From NCBI RefSeq assembly GCF_027484365.1, contig NZ_JAIXTC010000017.1, forward strand, positions 160,674 through 224,673: a stretch of DNA of 64,000 bases. Direction: 5' to 3'. Position numbers and translations under genes: made by a program. Source of the stretch: Brevundimonas sp. (lineage in GTDB: Bacteria; Pseudomonadota; Alphaproteobacteria; Caulobacterales; Caulobacteraceae). The notes under the pieces were generated by a model, which was not told the origin of the DNA, did not search any database, and saw only the letters and a list, made by a program, of their open reading frames with translations. Shown in pieces: positions 37,314 through 47,378 of the stretch (within the stretch, counting starts at the first letter, position 1; each line of letters starts with the position of its first letter).

Positions 37314-37690
37314 TGGAAACGATGACCTCCATGACCTTCCGCAAGTTCTTCGTTCTGGGCGCCGCCGTCGTCGCGCTGGGCGTGGCCGCGGGCGCCGCCT
37401 TCGCACAGACCCCGGAGCAAAAATCGCTCATCGACGCCGCCAAGGCGCAAGGTGTCGTCGGCGAACAGGCCGACGGCTATCTGGGCATCCGCACCTCGGC
37501 CGATCCGGACCTGCAGACCGCCGTGACCGCCACCAACAGTGCGCGCCGCCGGGTCTATGCCGCCAGCGCCGCCGATGTGGGCACCTCCACCGAGGTCGCC
37601 GCCGCCCGGATGTTCGAGAGCCAGCTCCTGCCGCGCATCTCGACCGGGCAATGGTACCGCAACGCCTCGGGCCAGTGGGTGCAGCGCTAA
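37313..37690 (+). CDS. ydbL: YdbL-family (DUF1318) periplasmic protein
   Basis: A 125-residue exported protein with a signal peptide ending AFAQ near residue 32. The DUF1318 core has EQKSLIDAAKAQGVVGEQADGYLGI, followed by NSARRRVYAASA and the C-terminal ISTGQWYRNASGQWVQR. In E. coli the protein is thought to act as a chaperone that controls formation of YdbH-YnbE complexes. Its ATG overlaps the ynbE stop in TGATG. It is the last gene of the ydbH-ynbE-ydbL operon. Confidence 0.92.
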   Translation: METMTSMTFRKFFVLGAAVVALGVAAGAAFAQTPEQKSLIDAAKAQGVVGEQADGYLGIRTSADPDLQTAVTATNSARRRVYAASAADVGTSTEVAAARMFESQLLPRISTGQWYRNASGQWVQR

Positions 37691-37764
37691 CCTCTTCGGC
37701 GCCGCAGCGTTGCTAGCGGTGCCGTTTCGGGATTAGGTCTGCGGCTTCTTCGAGGGAACCGCCG

Positions 37765-39813
37765 ATGACCGATACGCCCGCCGCAGCTCCGACAAAGCGC
37801 GTCGAACTCACGATCCGCGCCCTGATCCTGGGCTGTCTGCTCGCGGTCGTGTTCACGGCGGCCAACACCTATCTGGGCCTGAAGGTCGGACTGACCTTCG
37901 CCTCGGCGATCCCGGCGGCGGTCATCTCGATGGCCATCCTGCGGATGTTCAAGACCTCCACCATCTGGGAGAATATGACCGTCCAGACCGTGGCCTCGGT
38001 CGGCGGGGCCATGAGCTCGATCATCTTCGTCCTGCCGGGCCTGGTCATGGTCGGCTGGTGGCTTGAGTTCCCGTTCTGGGAATCGGTTCTGATCTGCGTC
38101 TTCGGCGGCATCCTGGGCGTCACCTTCTCCATCCCGCTGCGCCGCGCCCTCGTGGTCGAGGCCGACCTGCCCTATCCCGAAGGCGTGGCCGCCGCAGAGG
38201 TCCTGACCGTCGGTTCGCGCGGAGCCGAACAGACCGAGAGCGCCGTTCGCGAGAACAAGGCGGGCCTTCTGATCGTCGTGGCCGGGTCGATCGTCTCGGC
38301 GGGCTACGCCCTGCTGGTCGCCGGTCGTGTGTTCGCGGGCGAGGCCGCCAAATTCATCAAACTGCCCGCAGCCCTCGGCGGCGGCGCGACCGGCATGGGC
38401 TTCGGCATGCAGTTCGCCCTTCTGGGCGCGGGCCACCTGATCGGCCTGACCGTGGGTCTGGCCCAGGCCTTCGGCCTGCTTCTGGCCTGGGGCATCGCGG
38501 TGCCGATCCTGACCAGCCCGGACACCATCGCCTGGCTGACCGCCCACGGCATTCCATCGATTGCCACCACCCTGCCGGCCGGCGTCGGCGCCGAGGAACT
38601 GGCCTCGACGGTCTGGCGGCGCGAGGTGCGGTTCATGGGCGCCGGCGTCATCGCCGTCGCCGCCATCTGGACCCTGATCAAACTGGCCGGTCCGCTGATC
38701 GGCGGCCTGACCTCGGCCCTGGCCGCCAACCGCCGCCGCAACGCGGGCGAGGTTCTCGACCGCACGGAACAGGATATTCCGATCAACATCGTCGCCGGCC
38801 TGTCGGTCGCCTGCCTCATCGGCATCGGCGGCATCCTCGCCTGGTTCGCCCAAGGCAATCCGACCCTCGCCAGCTCGACCGCCGTGCTGGTCGCCGGCGG
38901 CCTGATCTATGTCGTGCTGATCGGCTTCGCCGTGGCCGCCATCTGCGGCTACATGGCCGGGCTGATCGGCTCGTCGAACAGCCCGGTCTCGGGCGTCGGC
39001 ATCCTCGCCGTCGTGATCGCCTCGGTCCTGATGCTGGGCGTTCTGGCCATCGCCGGCCTGCCCGCCGATCCGTCGGTCGTGGCCTTCGCCCTGATCGTGA
39101 CGGCTGTCGTCTTCGCCGTGGCCGTCATCGCCAACGACAACCTTCAGGATCTCAAGACCGGCCAGCTGGTCCAGGCCACGCCCTGGCGTCAGCAGACGGC
39201 CCTGATCGTCGGCGTTGTCGCGGGCGCCATCGTCATTCCCCTCATCCTCAACCTGCTGAACAAGGCCTTCGGCTTCGAGGGCGGACCCGCCGGCATCGCC
39301 GATGAGCCCCTGGCGGCGCCCCAGGCGACCCTGATCTCGGCGCTGGCGCGCGGCGTCATCGGCGGCGATCTGCGCTGGGACCTGATCGGCATCGGCGCCC
39401 TGATCGGGGTGGTCATCATCATTCTGGACGCCGTCCTGAACGCCTCGACCAAGGGCAGGGTCAAGCTGCCGCCGCTGGCCGTCGGTATCGGCTTCTACCT
39501 GCCGGCCGCCGTGACCACGATGCTGGTGATCGGCGCCGTCTGCGGCTGGTTCTACGACAAGGCCATCAAGACCACCCGATTCGCCGACGTCGGCCGCCGC
39601 ATGGGCGTGCTGCTGGCCTCGGGCCTGATCGTGGGCGAGAGCCTGTTCCTGGTCATGACGGCCGGGGTCATCGTCGCAACGGGCAATGACGCGCCGTTCG
39701 CCATGCTGCCGGAAGGCTCAACCTGGCCGGCCATGCTGTCGGGCATCGCCGTCTTCGCGGTCCTGACGCTCGCCCTCTACGCCTGGATCCGCGGCCGATC
39801 GGCCAAGGTCTGA
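37765..39813 (+). CDS. Oligopeptide transporter, OPT family
   Basis: A 682-residue inner-membrane protein with about 14-16 helices. The N-terminal RALILGCLLAVVFTAANTYLGLKVGLTFA and the segment LPYPEGVAAAEVLTVG are OPT signatures. GLIGSSNSPVSGVGILAVVIASV is a second. Bacterial members are proton-coupled importers of peptides or, in some branches, metal chelates; the substrate here is unknown. ACCGCCG and a nearby purine stretch precede the ATG. It is followed, 38 bases later, by bioY on the same strand, which may be co-transcribed. Confidence 0.93.
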   Translation: MTDTPAAAPTKRVELTIRALILGCLLAVVFTAANTYLGLKVGLTFASAIPAAVISMAILRMFKTSTIWENMTVQTVASVGGAMSSIIFVLPGLVMVGWWLEFPFWESVLICVFGGILGVTFSIPLRRALVVEADLPYPEGVAAAEVLTVGSRGAEQTESAVRENKAGLLIVVAGSIVSAGYALLVAGRVFAGEAAKFIKLPAALGGGATGMGFGMQFALLGAGHLIGLTVGLAQAFGLLLAWGIAVPILTSPDTIAWLTAHGIPSIATTLPAGVGAEELASTVWRREVRFMGAGVIAVAAIWTLIKLAGPLIGGLTSALAANRRRNAGEVLDRTEQDIPINIVAGLSVACLIGIGGILAWFAQGNPTLASSTAVLVAGGLIYVVLIGFAVAAICGYMAGLIGSSNSPVSGVGILAVVIASVLMLGVLAIAGLPADPSVVAFALIVTAVVFAVAVIANDNLQDLKTGQLVQATPWRQQTALIVGVVAGAIVIPLILNLLNKAFGFEGGPAGIADEPLAAPQATLISALARGVIGGDLRWDLIGIGALIGVVIIILDAVLNASTKGRVKLPPLAVGIGFYLPAAVTTMLVIGAVCGWFYDKAIKTTRFADVGRRMGVLLASGLIVGESLFLVMTAGVIVATGNDAPFAMLPEGSTWPAMLSGIAVFAVLTLALYAWIRGRSAKV

Positions 39814-39851
39814 GCCCAACGGCCGAAATCAGCTGGCTGAAGACGCCCGGG

Positions 39852-40352
39852 GTGAAAGCCCTGGGCGTCGTGCTGTTCGCCGCCCTGACGGCGCTCGGCG
39901 CCCAGACCAGCCTGCCCATGATTCCTGTGCCGATGACGCTGCAGAGCCTCGCAGTCGTGCTCGCCGGCGGCCTGCTCGGCCCGCGAAGGGGCATTGCGGC
40001 CATGGCCTTGTATCTCGCCTCGGCGGCCGTCGGGCTTCCGGTGCTGTCGGACGGACGAAGCGGGCTGGAGGCCCTGACCGGCCCCATGGCCGGCTATCTG
40101 GCCGGGTTCGTCCTGGCCGCCGGGGCGGTCGGTATCGCCGCTCGCCGGGGCTGGCTGAACCGTCCGGCCGCAGGCGTCAGCAGCCTGAGCGCCGCCCATC
40201 TGTTGATCCTGCTGCCCGGGGCGGTCTGGCTGGCGCGCGACATCGGCTGGCAGGACGCCCTGGCCGGAGGCTTCACACCCTTCCTCGCCGGCGCCGTCGT
40301 CAAGTCAGCGGCGGCCTGGCTCATCCTGACGGCCGTCGCCCGCCGCGGCTAA
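39852..40352 (+). CDS. bioY: Biotin transporter BioY (ECF S-component)
   Basis: Membrane protein of 166 residues that binds and imports biotin. Family signatures are ALTALGAQTSLPMIPVPMTLQSLAVVLAGGLLGPRRG, the YLASAAVGLPVLSDGRSG loop, and LTGPMAGYLAGF. There is no nearby bioM or bioN, so it may work alone or with distant ECF modules. The GTG at 39852 is the only plausible start, since no ATG precedes the first helix. It converges on the cytochrome c' gene with a three-base gap. It sits 38 bases after the OPT transporter stop. Confidence 0.9.
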   Translation: MKALGVVLFAALTALGAQTSLPMIPVPMTLQSLAVVLAGGLLGPRRGIAAMALYLASAAVGLPVLSDGRSGLEALTGPMAGYLAGFVLAAGAVGIAARRGWLNRPAAGVSSLSAAHLLILLPGAVWLARDIGWQDALAGGFTPFLAGAVVKSAAAWLILTAVARRG

Positions 40353-40355
40353 GGC

Positions 40356-40814
40356 CTAGGACCGGTAGGCGTCGTGGCAGGACTGGCACGAGGCCCGAAC
40401 GACCATGAACTGGGCCTGGGCACCCGCCGTGTCGCCGGCGGCGATCAGGTCCTGCAGACGGGCGGCGGCGGCGGCGTAGTCGCCCGCACTGGCCTCAAAG
40501 CCCACGCGGTCTGTCCAGATCTCGGGCTTGGCCTTTGTCGCGGCGCCGAGCGCGTCCGGGCCGGTGCCGGCCGGGAACATTCCGGGCAGGGCGCGCGACC
40601 AGCGGGTCAGGGCCGCTGAGCTGAAGCCCATCGACTGGGCCGGGGCCCCGGCGTCCAGGGCTGACTTGATCGCGGCCATGGTCACGCCGGACATCATCAG
40701 CGAGGCCTGACGCGCGGCGACGATCTCGGCCGGAGACATCGCATCCTCCTGGGCCCCTGCCGCACCCCCGGCGCACAACAGGGCCACGGCCCCCGCTACG
40801 ATCAAACGCTTCAT
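40356..40814 (-). CDS. Cytochrome c' (class II c-type cytochrome)
   Basis: A 152-residue periplasmic haem protein. The signal peptide (MKRLIVAGAVALLCAGGAAGAQ) is followed by a four-helix bundle with the haem-binding CQSCH motif at its very C-terminus (Cys143, Cys146, His147, ending DAYRS). This C-terminal position is diagnostic of class II cytochromes, which often bind NO or act in electron flow. It converges with bioY and is divergent from typA across a 182-base gap. The partner and role are not shown by context. Confidence 0.92.
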   Translation of the reverse strand: MKRLIVAGAVALLCAGGAAGAQEDAMSPAEIVAARQASLMMSGVTMAAIKSALDAGAPAQSMGFSSAALTRWSRALPGMFPAGTGPDALGAATKAKPEIWTDRVGFEASAGDYAAAAARLQDLIAAGDTAGAQAQFMVVRASCQSCHDAYRS

Positions 40815-40996
40815 CGCCCACTCCTCATGTCAGAACCGGAACGCTGCTCCACGACCGGAAGACTGTCAAACCGTCGCCATCTTGGGTCGCTATGGCCTTT
40901 CCGCCGCCCAGCCTGTATGAGGCGCGCGCTCCCCGCATGACGCCTCTAACGAGCGGCCCCCGCATCCTGTCGGCCGCCTATTCGCATTGAACCAGA

Positions 40997-42829
40997 ATGA
41001 ACCTTCGCAACGTCGCCATCATCGCACACGTCGACCACGGCAAAACGACCCTGGTGGACCAACTCCTGGCCCAGTCGGGCGTGTTCCGGGCCAATGAGGC
41101 CCAGACCGAACGCGCGATGGACTCCAACGATCAGGAGAAGGAGCGCGGCATCACCATCCTGGCCAAGTGCACCTCCGTGCTCTGGAACGGCAAGGCGGGC
41201 GAGACCCGAATCAACATCATCGACACCCCCGGCCACGCCGACTTCGGCGGCGAGGTCGAGCGGATCCTTGGCATGGTGGACGGCTGCGTCATCCTGGTGG
41301 ACGCCGAAGAGGGCGTCATGCCCCAGACCAAGTTCGTTCTGACCAAGGCGCTGAAGATGGGCCTGCGTCCGATCCTCTGCATCAACAAGGTCGACCGCGC
41401 CCACGCCGATCCCGACCGCGTCCACAACGAGACCTTCGACCTGTTCGCCGCCATCGGCGCGACGGACGAGCAACTGGACTTCCCCCACATCTACGCCTCG
41501 GGCCGGAACGGCTGGGCGACGCTGGATCTGAACCAGCCGAACGACAACCTGGCCCCGCTGTTCGACCTGATCGTCGACCACGTCCCGCCGCCGAAGGTCC
41601 AGGCCAACAAGGACAAGCCGTTCCAGATCCTGAACGTGCTGATCGAGTCCGATCCGTTCCTGGGCCGTCTGCTGACGGGCCGTATCGAGAGCGGCAAGGC
41701 CGTTCCCGGCATGGCGATCCACGCCCTTGACCGTGACGGCAAGGAAATCGAGCGCGGCCGGATCACCAAGGTCCTCGCCTTCCGCGGCCTGAAGCGCACC
41801 GCCCTGGACGAGGGTTCGGAAGCGGGCGACATCGTCGCCATCGCCGGCATGTCCAAGGCCACCGTGGCCGACACCCTGTGCGCCATGGAAGTCACCGACG
41901 CCCTGCCGGCCCAGCCGATCGATCCGCCGACCATCTCCATGACCGTCTCGGTCAACGACAGCCCCCTGGCCGGCCGCGAGGGCGACAAGGTCCAGTCGCG
42001 CGTCATCCGTGACCGCCTGCTCAAGGAAGCCGAGGCCAACGTCGCCATCCGCGTCACCACGACCGAAGGCGGCGACGCCTACGAAGTGGCCGGCCGGGGC
42101 GAACTGCAGCTGGGCGTCCTGATCGAGAACATGCGCCGCGAGGGCTTCGAGGTCTCGATCTCGCGTCCGCGCGTGGTCTTCCAGGAAGGCCCGAACGGCG
42201 AGAAGATGGAGCCGATCGAGGACGTCATGATCGATGTGGACGACGAGTTCTCCGGCATCGTCATCGAGAAGCTGTCGGCCCGCAAGGCCGAGATGACCGA
42301 CATGGGCCCGTCGGGCGCCGGCAAGACCCGCATCCAGCTGAAATGCCCGTCGCGCTCGCTGATCGGCTATCAGGGCGAGTTCCTGACCGACACCCGCGGT
42401 TCGGGCGTGCTGAACCGGGTGTTCAGCCACTATGAGCCGTTCAAGGGCGAGATCGCCGGCCGTCTGAAGGGCGTTCTGATCTCCAACTCGGACGGCGAGA
42501 CCGCCGCCTTCGCCCTGTGGAACCTCGAGGACCGCGGCGTGATGTTCGTGGGCTCCGGCGAGAAGACCTACGAAGGCATGATCATCGGCGAGAACGCCCG
42601 CTGGGACGACCTCGACGTCAACCCGATCAAGGGCAAGCAACTGACCAACGTCCGCGCCTCCGGCAAGGACGAGGCCGTGCGCCTGACCCCGCCGCGCCAG
42701 ATGTCGCTGGAACAGGCCATCGCCTACATCGCGGACGACGAGCTGGTGGAGGTGACGCCGAAGTCCATCCGCCTGCGCAAGCAGATCCTGAACCCGTCGT
42801 TCCGCAAGAAGCGCACCCGTCCGGAATAG
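40997..42829 (+). CDS. typA: Ribosome-associated GTPase TypA/BipA
   Basis: Translational GTPase of 610 residues that binds ribosomes and assists 50S assembly and stress adaptation. G1 is [11 protein letters not shown]2 RGITI, G3 DTPGH and G4 NKVD, followed by domain II, EF-G-like domains III and V, and the BipA-specific C-terminal domain. The start codon is 47 bases beyond the region's AT-poor leader. It is followed by a strong terminator at 42851-42890, so it is monocistronic. Confidence 0.97.
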   Translation: MNLRNVAIIAHVDHGKTTLVDQLLAQSGVFRANEAQTERAMDSNDQEKERGITILAKCTSVLWNGKAGETRINIIDTPGHADFGGEVERILGMVDGCVILVDAEEGVMPQTKFVLTKALKMGLRPILCINKVDRAHADPDRVHNETFDLFAAIGATDEQLDFPHIYASGRNGWATLDLNQPNDNLAPLFDLIVDHVPPPKVQANKDKPFQILNVLIESDPFLGRLLTGRIESGKAVPGMAIHALDRDGKEIERGRITKVLAFRGLKRTALDEGSEAGDIVAIAGMSKATVADTLCAMEVTDALPAQPIDPPTISMTVSVNDSPLAGREGDKVQSRVIRDRLLKEAEANVAIRVTTTEGGDAYEVAGRGELQLGVLIENMRREGFEVSISRPRVVFQEGPNGEKMEPIEDVMIDVDDEFSGIVIEKLSARKAEMTDMGPSGAGKTRIQLKCPSRSLIGYQGEFLTDTRGSGVLNRVFSHYEPFKGEIAGRLKGVLISNSDGETAAFALWNLEDRGVMFVGSGEKTYEGMIIGENARWDDLDVNPIKGKQLTNVRASGKDEAVRLTPPRQMSLEQAIAYIADDELVEVTPKSIRLRKQILNPSFRKKRTRPE

Positions 42830-42850
42830 GGTCGAGATCAAGCGATCCGA

Positions 42851-42890
42851 CAGGCCGCCCTCCGTCGCCGGAGGGCGGCCTGTTTCGTTT
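42851..42890 (+). terminator. Rho-independent terminator after typA
   Basis: Inverted repeat CAGGCCGCCCTCCG/CGGAGGGCGGCCTG with a three-base loop, followed by TTTCGTTT. Confidence 0.88.
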
Positions 42891-43016
42891 CTGCAACGCC
42901 GGTGAAGGCGTCGCGCAACCGTCATTGCAGTGCAGCGAAACCGTGCGGCGCGCGGCCTATGGCGGCGCGACGGGGTGTCGCAGGGACGCCCCTCCAGTCC
43001 GGCCGGGGGGCCATCC

Positions 43017-46000
43017 ATGTCCTATTCGAAAATGCTCGCGGGCGGCTCGGCCCTTGCGGTCCTGATGCTGGCCGTCGCGCCGGCCCATGCGCAACAGACC
43101 ACGGCCGCAGTGCGCGGGCAGGCGGTCGACCTGTCGGGCGCCCCGGTCGCCGGCGCCACGGTCACTGTGACCCACCTGCCGACCGGATCGAACCAGGTGA
43201 TCGTGACCGGCGCCGACGGGGCCTTCGACGCCCGCGGCCTCCGGGTCGGCGGTCCCTACCGGATCACGGCCAACGGGTCGGCCGGGACCCAGACGATCGA
43301 CGACCTGTTCTTCAACGTCGGCGACGCCTCGCGCGTCACCCTCACCCTGGCCTCGGGCGACGCGGTCGACGACATCGTGGTCACCGGAGCCCGCTCACGG
43401 TCGACGGCGCTGCTGGCCAACGTGGGCTCGCGCTCGACCCTCCAGCGTGAGGACATCGAGGCGGTGGTCTCCGTGCGCCGCGACATCCGCGACATCGGTC
43501 GCCGTGATCCGCTGGCCTCGCTGGACTTCGTGGCGCGCGGCACCGGCCCCTCGGGCGGCCTCTACATCGCCGGTTCGGCACCCCGGGCCAACCGCATCAC
43601 CATCGACGGCGTGCGCTCGCAGGACAGCTACGGCCTGAACACCGGCGGCCTCTCGACCAACCGCGGCCCGGTCTCGTTCGAGGCGCTCGAACAGGTTTCC
43701 ATCCAGGCGGTGCCCTTCGACGTCGAGGACGGCGATTTCACCGGCGGCGCCCTGAACCTGATCCTGCGGTCCGGGACCAACGAATTCCACGGCTCGGCCT
43801 TCTACAACTACCGCGACACCGAACTGGCCGGCGACGTGGTGCCGAACGTCGGCTTCACCAACAACGACATCCTCCAGGCCCGGCTGAGCGGAACGCGCAC
43901 GATCATCAACACGATCGACGAGGACAACTACGGCGGCTTCCTGGCCGGCCCGATCTGGCCCGATCGTCTGTTCTTCGCCCTGTCCTACGAGAAGTTCTCC
44001 AGCTTCGACACGACCGGAACGGGCCCGCTGGGCGGCGGATTCGCCAACACCTTCAACCGTATCCCCGGCATCTCGACCGGAACGGGCGCGAGCCAGGCCG
44101 ACATCGACCGCGTCCTGTCGAACTGGGCCGGCTACGCCTCGTCCAGCCTGCTGAACCCGGGCGTCGTCTCCCTGGTGAAGCCGATCGAGGACCTGAAATA
44201 CTCGGCCAAGATCGACTGGGACATCATGGACGGGCAGCGCCTGTCGGTCGTCTATCGCCGCGCCGAGAGCTCGGTGTGGAAGCGCAGCCCCTCGGCCAAC
44301 TCGATCAGCCTCGACACCAACTGGTATGTCCAGCCCGAGGTCGAGGACAACTACTCCCTGCAGCTGAACTCGCGCTGGAACGACGTCTTCTCGACCGAGG
44401 CCCGGATCGCCTACCGCGAATACACGCGCGGCCAGCAGCCGCCGGAAGGTCAGGGCTTCGCGAACATCTCGATCTGCACGGACGCCGTCTCGGCGGGTGC
44501 GACCTTCTCCTGCACGGGCGGAACGCCGGCGCTGAACTTCGGTCCCGACCAGTTCCGCCAGGCCAATGTGCTGGCGACCAATGAGACCGCAGGCTCCTTC
44601 ATCGGAACCTTCACCGGCATCGGCTCCCATACGATCAAGGGCGGCTACCAGTATCGCAATGTCGACATCTACAACCTGTTCCTGCAGCAGGCGAAGGGCG
44701 TCTACTATTTCGACTCGGTCGCCGACTTCGCGGCCGGCCGCGCCAACCAGCTGTCGTTCGGCAACGCCCTGACCGGCACGGCGACCGACGCCGCCGCAGT
44801 CTTCGACTATTCGATCCACTCGGGCCTGCTCCAGGACACCTGGGACGTCACCGACCGCCTGACCCTGAACTACGGCATCCGCTGGGACTTCTACCGCTCG
44901 GACGTCGCCCCGACGCTGAACGCCAACTTCGTCACCCGCTACGGCTATTCGAACCAGACCAACTATGACGGTCTGGACGTGCTGATGCCGCGCCTGTCGG
45001 CCCGCTACAACGCCGACACCTTCGAGCTGTCGGGCGGGGTCGGCCTGGTGTCAGGCGGCACGCCGGACGTCTTCATCGGCAACAGCTACGGCGCGACCAC
45101 CGGGGCCCTGACCAACAGCTTCGCCATCCGCCGCCAGGCCGACGGCACCTATTTCGACACGGCCTCCTCGACGGTGATCTCCCAGGCCCAGGGCGACGCC
45201 CTGCTGAACATCAACCGCGCCAACGCGAACTTCATCACCACTCCGTCGGCCACGGCCCAGGCCCTGATCACCGCCGACAGCACCGCGCGCCGCACGGCCT
45301 TCACCAACTCCCTGGCCCCCGACTTCGAAATCCCCTCCGAGTGGAAGGCCAACGTCTCGTACAAGACCACGGTCTACGGATTCGACCTCGGGTTCGACGG
45401 CGTGATCAGCCAGACGAGAGAAAACGTCGCCTTCCGCGATATCCGTTCGCGCCCGCTGACCGTCAACGGCGTGCGGCAGCTGACCCCGGACGGCCGCCTG
45501 CGCTACGACGGCCTTCAGATCGCGGGCGCCACCCCGGCGGCGGTCAACGCCGCCCGCGCCGCTGCGGGCCTGCCGGTCGCGTCCAATCCGGACCTGGCCA
45601 ACCTCGGCCTGTTCGGCGACATCCAGGCCTACAATCCGGCGCAGGACGCCTGGAGCCGCACCGCCGCCTTCTCGATCGGACGCGAGTTCCGCGGCCTGAA
45701 CACCTTCCTGTCCTGGACCATCCAGGACGGCAGCCAGTACGGCGGCATCTCCGAGTTCGGCACCACGGCCGGGGGCAACGGCACCTCGGGCGCCTACTAT
45801 ACCGACCAGAGCTTCGACGTGGATCCGAACGCCCCGGCGCGCGGCGATGCGAACAATCTGATCGAACAGGCCTTCAAGCTGAACATGAGCTACAAGGCCG
45901 AGTTCTTCCCGGGCTGGGTCTCACGCTTCACCCTGTTCGGCGAACGTCGCGAAGGCCGTCCCATCAGCTTCCTGATGACCGACCCGGCCGGCGGTCGTAA

Positions 46001-46547
46001 CCCGACCTTCGGCGTCAGCCGCGACGACGCCCTGGCCTATATCCCGAACCTGAACAGCCCGGATCCGACCAACCCCCTGCGCTTCGTCGACCAGAACGGG
46101 GTCACCGTATTCTTCGACAGCCAGACCTCGGTCGATCGTCTGAAGGCCCTGGTCAGCCAGTTCGGCCTGCCGCAGGGCCGCATCGTGCCGCGTGGCTTCG
46201 GCCGGAACCCGGACGTCGATCGCTTCGACTTCCAGTACTCCCAGGAAATCCCCTCGCCGATCCGCGGCAACAGTCTGTTGTTCACCGTCGACGTCGCCAA
46301 CGTCGGCAACCTGATCAACAACGACTGGGGCGTGGTGAAGGAGTACTCCAACAGCCGCTCGGGCGGCGCGGTCATCAACGCCCAGTGCGCCACCTCCACC
46401 GGCGTCGCGGCGGGCACGGCCAGCCCGGTCTGCGCCAGCTACCGCTACAGCTACACCACCGTCAGCCCGACCACCCTGGCGACGCCGACGGTCGATCAGC
46501 AGGCCAGCCTTTGGTCGGTCGTCCTGGGCCTGAAGTACCGCTTCTAG
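43017..46547 (+). CDS. TonB-dependent receptor, Oar-like with N-terminal carboxypeptidase-regulatory domain
   Basis: A 1176-residue outer-membrane receptor. The signal peptide ends at APAHAQ. A CarboxypepD_reg-like beta-sandwich (about 30-115, AVRGQAVDLSGAPVAGATVTVTH) is followed by a TonB-box-like IVVTGARSRS and a plug with GPSGGLYIAGSAPRANRITIDG and GGALNLILRSGTNEFHGS. The rest is a long barrel ending LGLKYRF, with the terminal Phe required by the BAM complex. This architecture matches Oar-type receptors. The start at 43017 lies just before the signal peptide. The substrate is unknown; no transporter gene is adjacent. A terminator follows. Confidence 0.93.
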   Translation: MSYSKMLAGGSALAVLMLAVAPAHAQQTTAAVRGQAVDLSGAPVAGATVTVTHLPTGSNQVIVTGADGAFDARGLRVGGPYRITANGSAGTQTIDDLFFNVGDASRVTLTLASGDAVDDIVVTGARSRSTALLANVGSRSTLQREDIEAVVSVRRDIRDIGRRDPLASLDFVARGTGPSGGLYIAGSAPRANRITIDGVRSQDSYGLNTGGLSTNRGPVSFEALEQVSIQAVPFDVEDGDFTGGALNLILRSGTNEFHGSAFYNYRDTELAGDVVPNVGFTNNDILQARLSGTRTIINTIDEDNYGGFLAGPIWPDRLFFALSYEKFSSFDTTGTGPLGGGFANTFNRIPGISTGTGASQADIDRVLSNWAGYASSSLLNPGVVSLVKPIEDLKYSAKIDWDIMDGQRLSVVYRRAESSVWKRSPSANSISLDTNWYVQPEVEDNYSLQLNSRWNDVFSTEARIAYREYTRGQQPPEGQGFANISICTDAVSAGATFSCTGGTPALNFGPDQFRQANVLATNETAGSFIGTFTGIGSHTIKGGYQYRNVDIYNLFLQQAKGVYYFDSVADFAAGRANQLSFGNALTGTATDAAAVFDYSIHSGLLQDTWDVTDRLTLNYGIRWDFYRSDVAPTLNANFVTRYGYSNQTNYDGLDVLMPRLSARYNADTFELSGGVGLVSGGTPDVFIGNSYGATTGALTNSFAIRRQADGTYFDTASSTVISQAQGDALLNINRANANFITTPSATAQALITADSTARRTAFTNSLAPDFEIPSEWKANVSYKTTVYGFDLGFDGVISQTRENVAFRDIRSRPLTVNGVRQLTPDGRLRYDGLQIAGATPAAVNAARAAAGLPVASNPDLANLGLFGDIQAYNPAQDAWSRTAAFSIGREFRGLNTFLSWTIQDGSQYGGISEFGTTAGGNGTSGAYYTDQSFDVDPNAPARGDANNLIEQAFKLNMSYKAEFFPGWVSRFTLFGERREGRPISFLMTDPAGGRNPTFGVSRDDALAYIPNLNSPDPTNPLRFVDQNGVTVFFDSQTSVDRLKALVSQFGLPQGRIVPRGFGRNPDVDRFDFQYSQEIPSPIRGNSLLFTVDVANVGNLINNDWGVVKEYSNSRSGGAVINAQCATSTGVAAGTASPVCASYRYSYTTVSPTTLATPTVDQQASLWSVVLGLKYRF

Positions 46548-46570
46548 TTCGACAGCCCGAGTGAGAGACC

Positions 46571-46606
46571 GGGGCCCGGGCGTTCGTCGCCCGGGCCCCT
46601 GTTTCA
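46571..46606 (+). terminator. Rho-independent terminator after the Oar-like receptor
   Basis: A 12-bp GC stem (GGGGCCCGGGCG/CGCCCGGGCCCC) with a five-base loop, then TGTTTCATT. The convergent moeB stop codon is within it. Confidence 0.85.
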
Positions 46607-47347
46607 TTCCCGCCGCGCGCAGACCGGACAGGCCGGATCGGCCGTGACCGTCACCGTCCGGCTGATCGCCGCGAGACCATCGTAGAGCATGAGCCGCCCG
46701 GTCAGCGGCTGACCCGCGCCGGTGATCAGCTTGATCGCCTCCAGCGCCGCCATCGCCCCGATGACCCCGGCCAGCGCACCCACGACGCCGACCCGGGCGC
46801 AGGTCTCGGCGTCCGGCGGGCTCTCCGGAACCAGACAGCGGTAGCAGGGCGCGCCGGCGAACACCCCGACCTGCCCCGTCCAGCGGCCGAGCGCCCCGGA
46901 CACCAGGGGAACCCCGGCCGCGACGCAGGCGGCATTGACGCAATGCCGGGTCTCGAAATCGTCGGTGCCGTCCAGCACCACGTCCGCCCCGTCGATCGTC
47001 ACGGCGGCATTGTCCGCCGTCAGGGGATAGTTCAGCGCCTCGATGCGCACATGGGGATTGATCGCCTCCAGCCGACCGGCCGCCGCCTCGACCTTGGCCC
47101 GGTCGATATCGGCCGCGTCGAACAGGATCTGGCGCTGCAGATTGGACAGCGAAACCGTGTCGCCGTCGATGATCCGCAGGGTTCCGACGCCGGCCGCGGC
47201 CAGATAGAGGGCCGCCGGGGAGCCCACGCCGCCCGCGCCGACGATGACCACGGTCGCGGCCTTCAGCTTCTGTTGCCCGGGCCCGCCGACCTCGGACAGG
47301 ACCAGGTGGCGGGCGTAACGCTCGACCTCTTCGGGAGAGAAATTCAT
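46604..47347 (-). CDS. moeB: MoeB/ThiF-family adenylyltransferase
   Basis: E1-like enzyme of 247 residues that adenylates the C-terminal glycine of a small sulfur-carrier protein (MoaD or ThiS). The ATP site GAGGVG is at 37-42, with Arg of LQRQ and DGDTVSLSN. Two zinc-binding pairs are present, Cys168/Cys171 and Cys240/Cys243 (CPVC near the end), and Cys183 is the likely catalytic thiol. There is no rhodanese domain. It may serve molybdopterin or thiamine synthesis; the partner gene is not in the window. It lies 31 bases after the BLUF gene on the same strand. Confidence 0.88.
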   Translation of the reverse strand: MNFSPEEVERYARHLVLSEVGGPGQQKLKAATVVIVGAGGVGSPAALYLAAAGVGTLRIIDGDTVSLSNLQRQILFDAADIDRAKVEAAAGRLEAINPHVRIEALNYPLTADNAAVTIDGADVVLDGTDDFETRHCVNAACVAAGVPLVSGALGRWTGQVGVFAGAPCYRCLVPESPPDAETCARVGVVGALAGVIGAMAALEAIKLITGAGQPLTGRLMLYDGLAAISRTVTVTADPACPVCARRE

Positions 47348-47378
47348 ACGCCTCAGTTAGGCGCGACAGGCTCCGCCG

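Noticed and set aside
40946..43018. A 690-codon minus-strand frame over typA
   Set aside because: Antisense shadow of a conserved GTPase gene, with repetitive Gly/Asp/Val composition and no domain.
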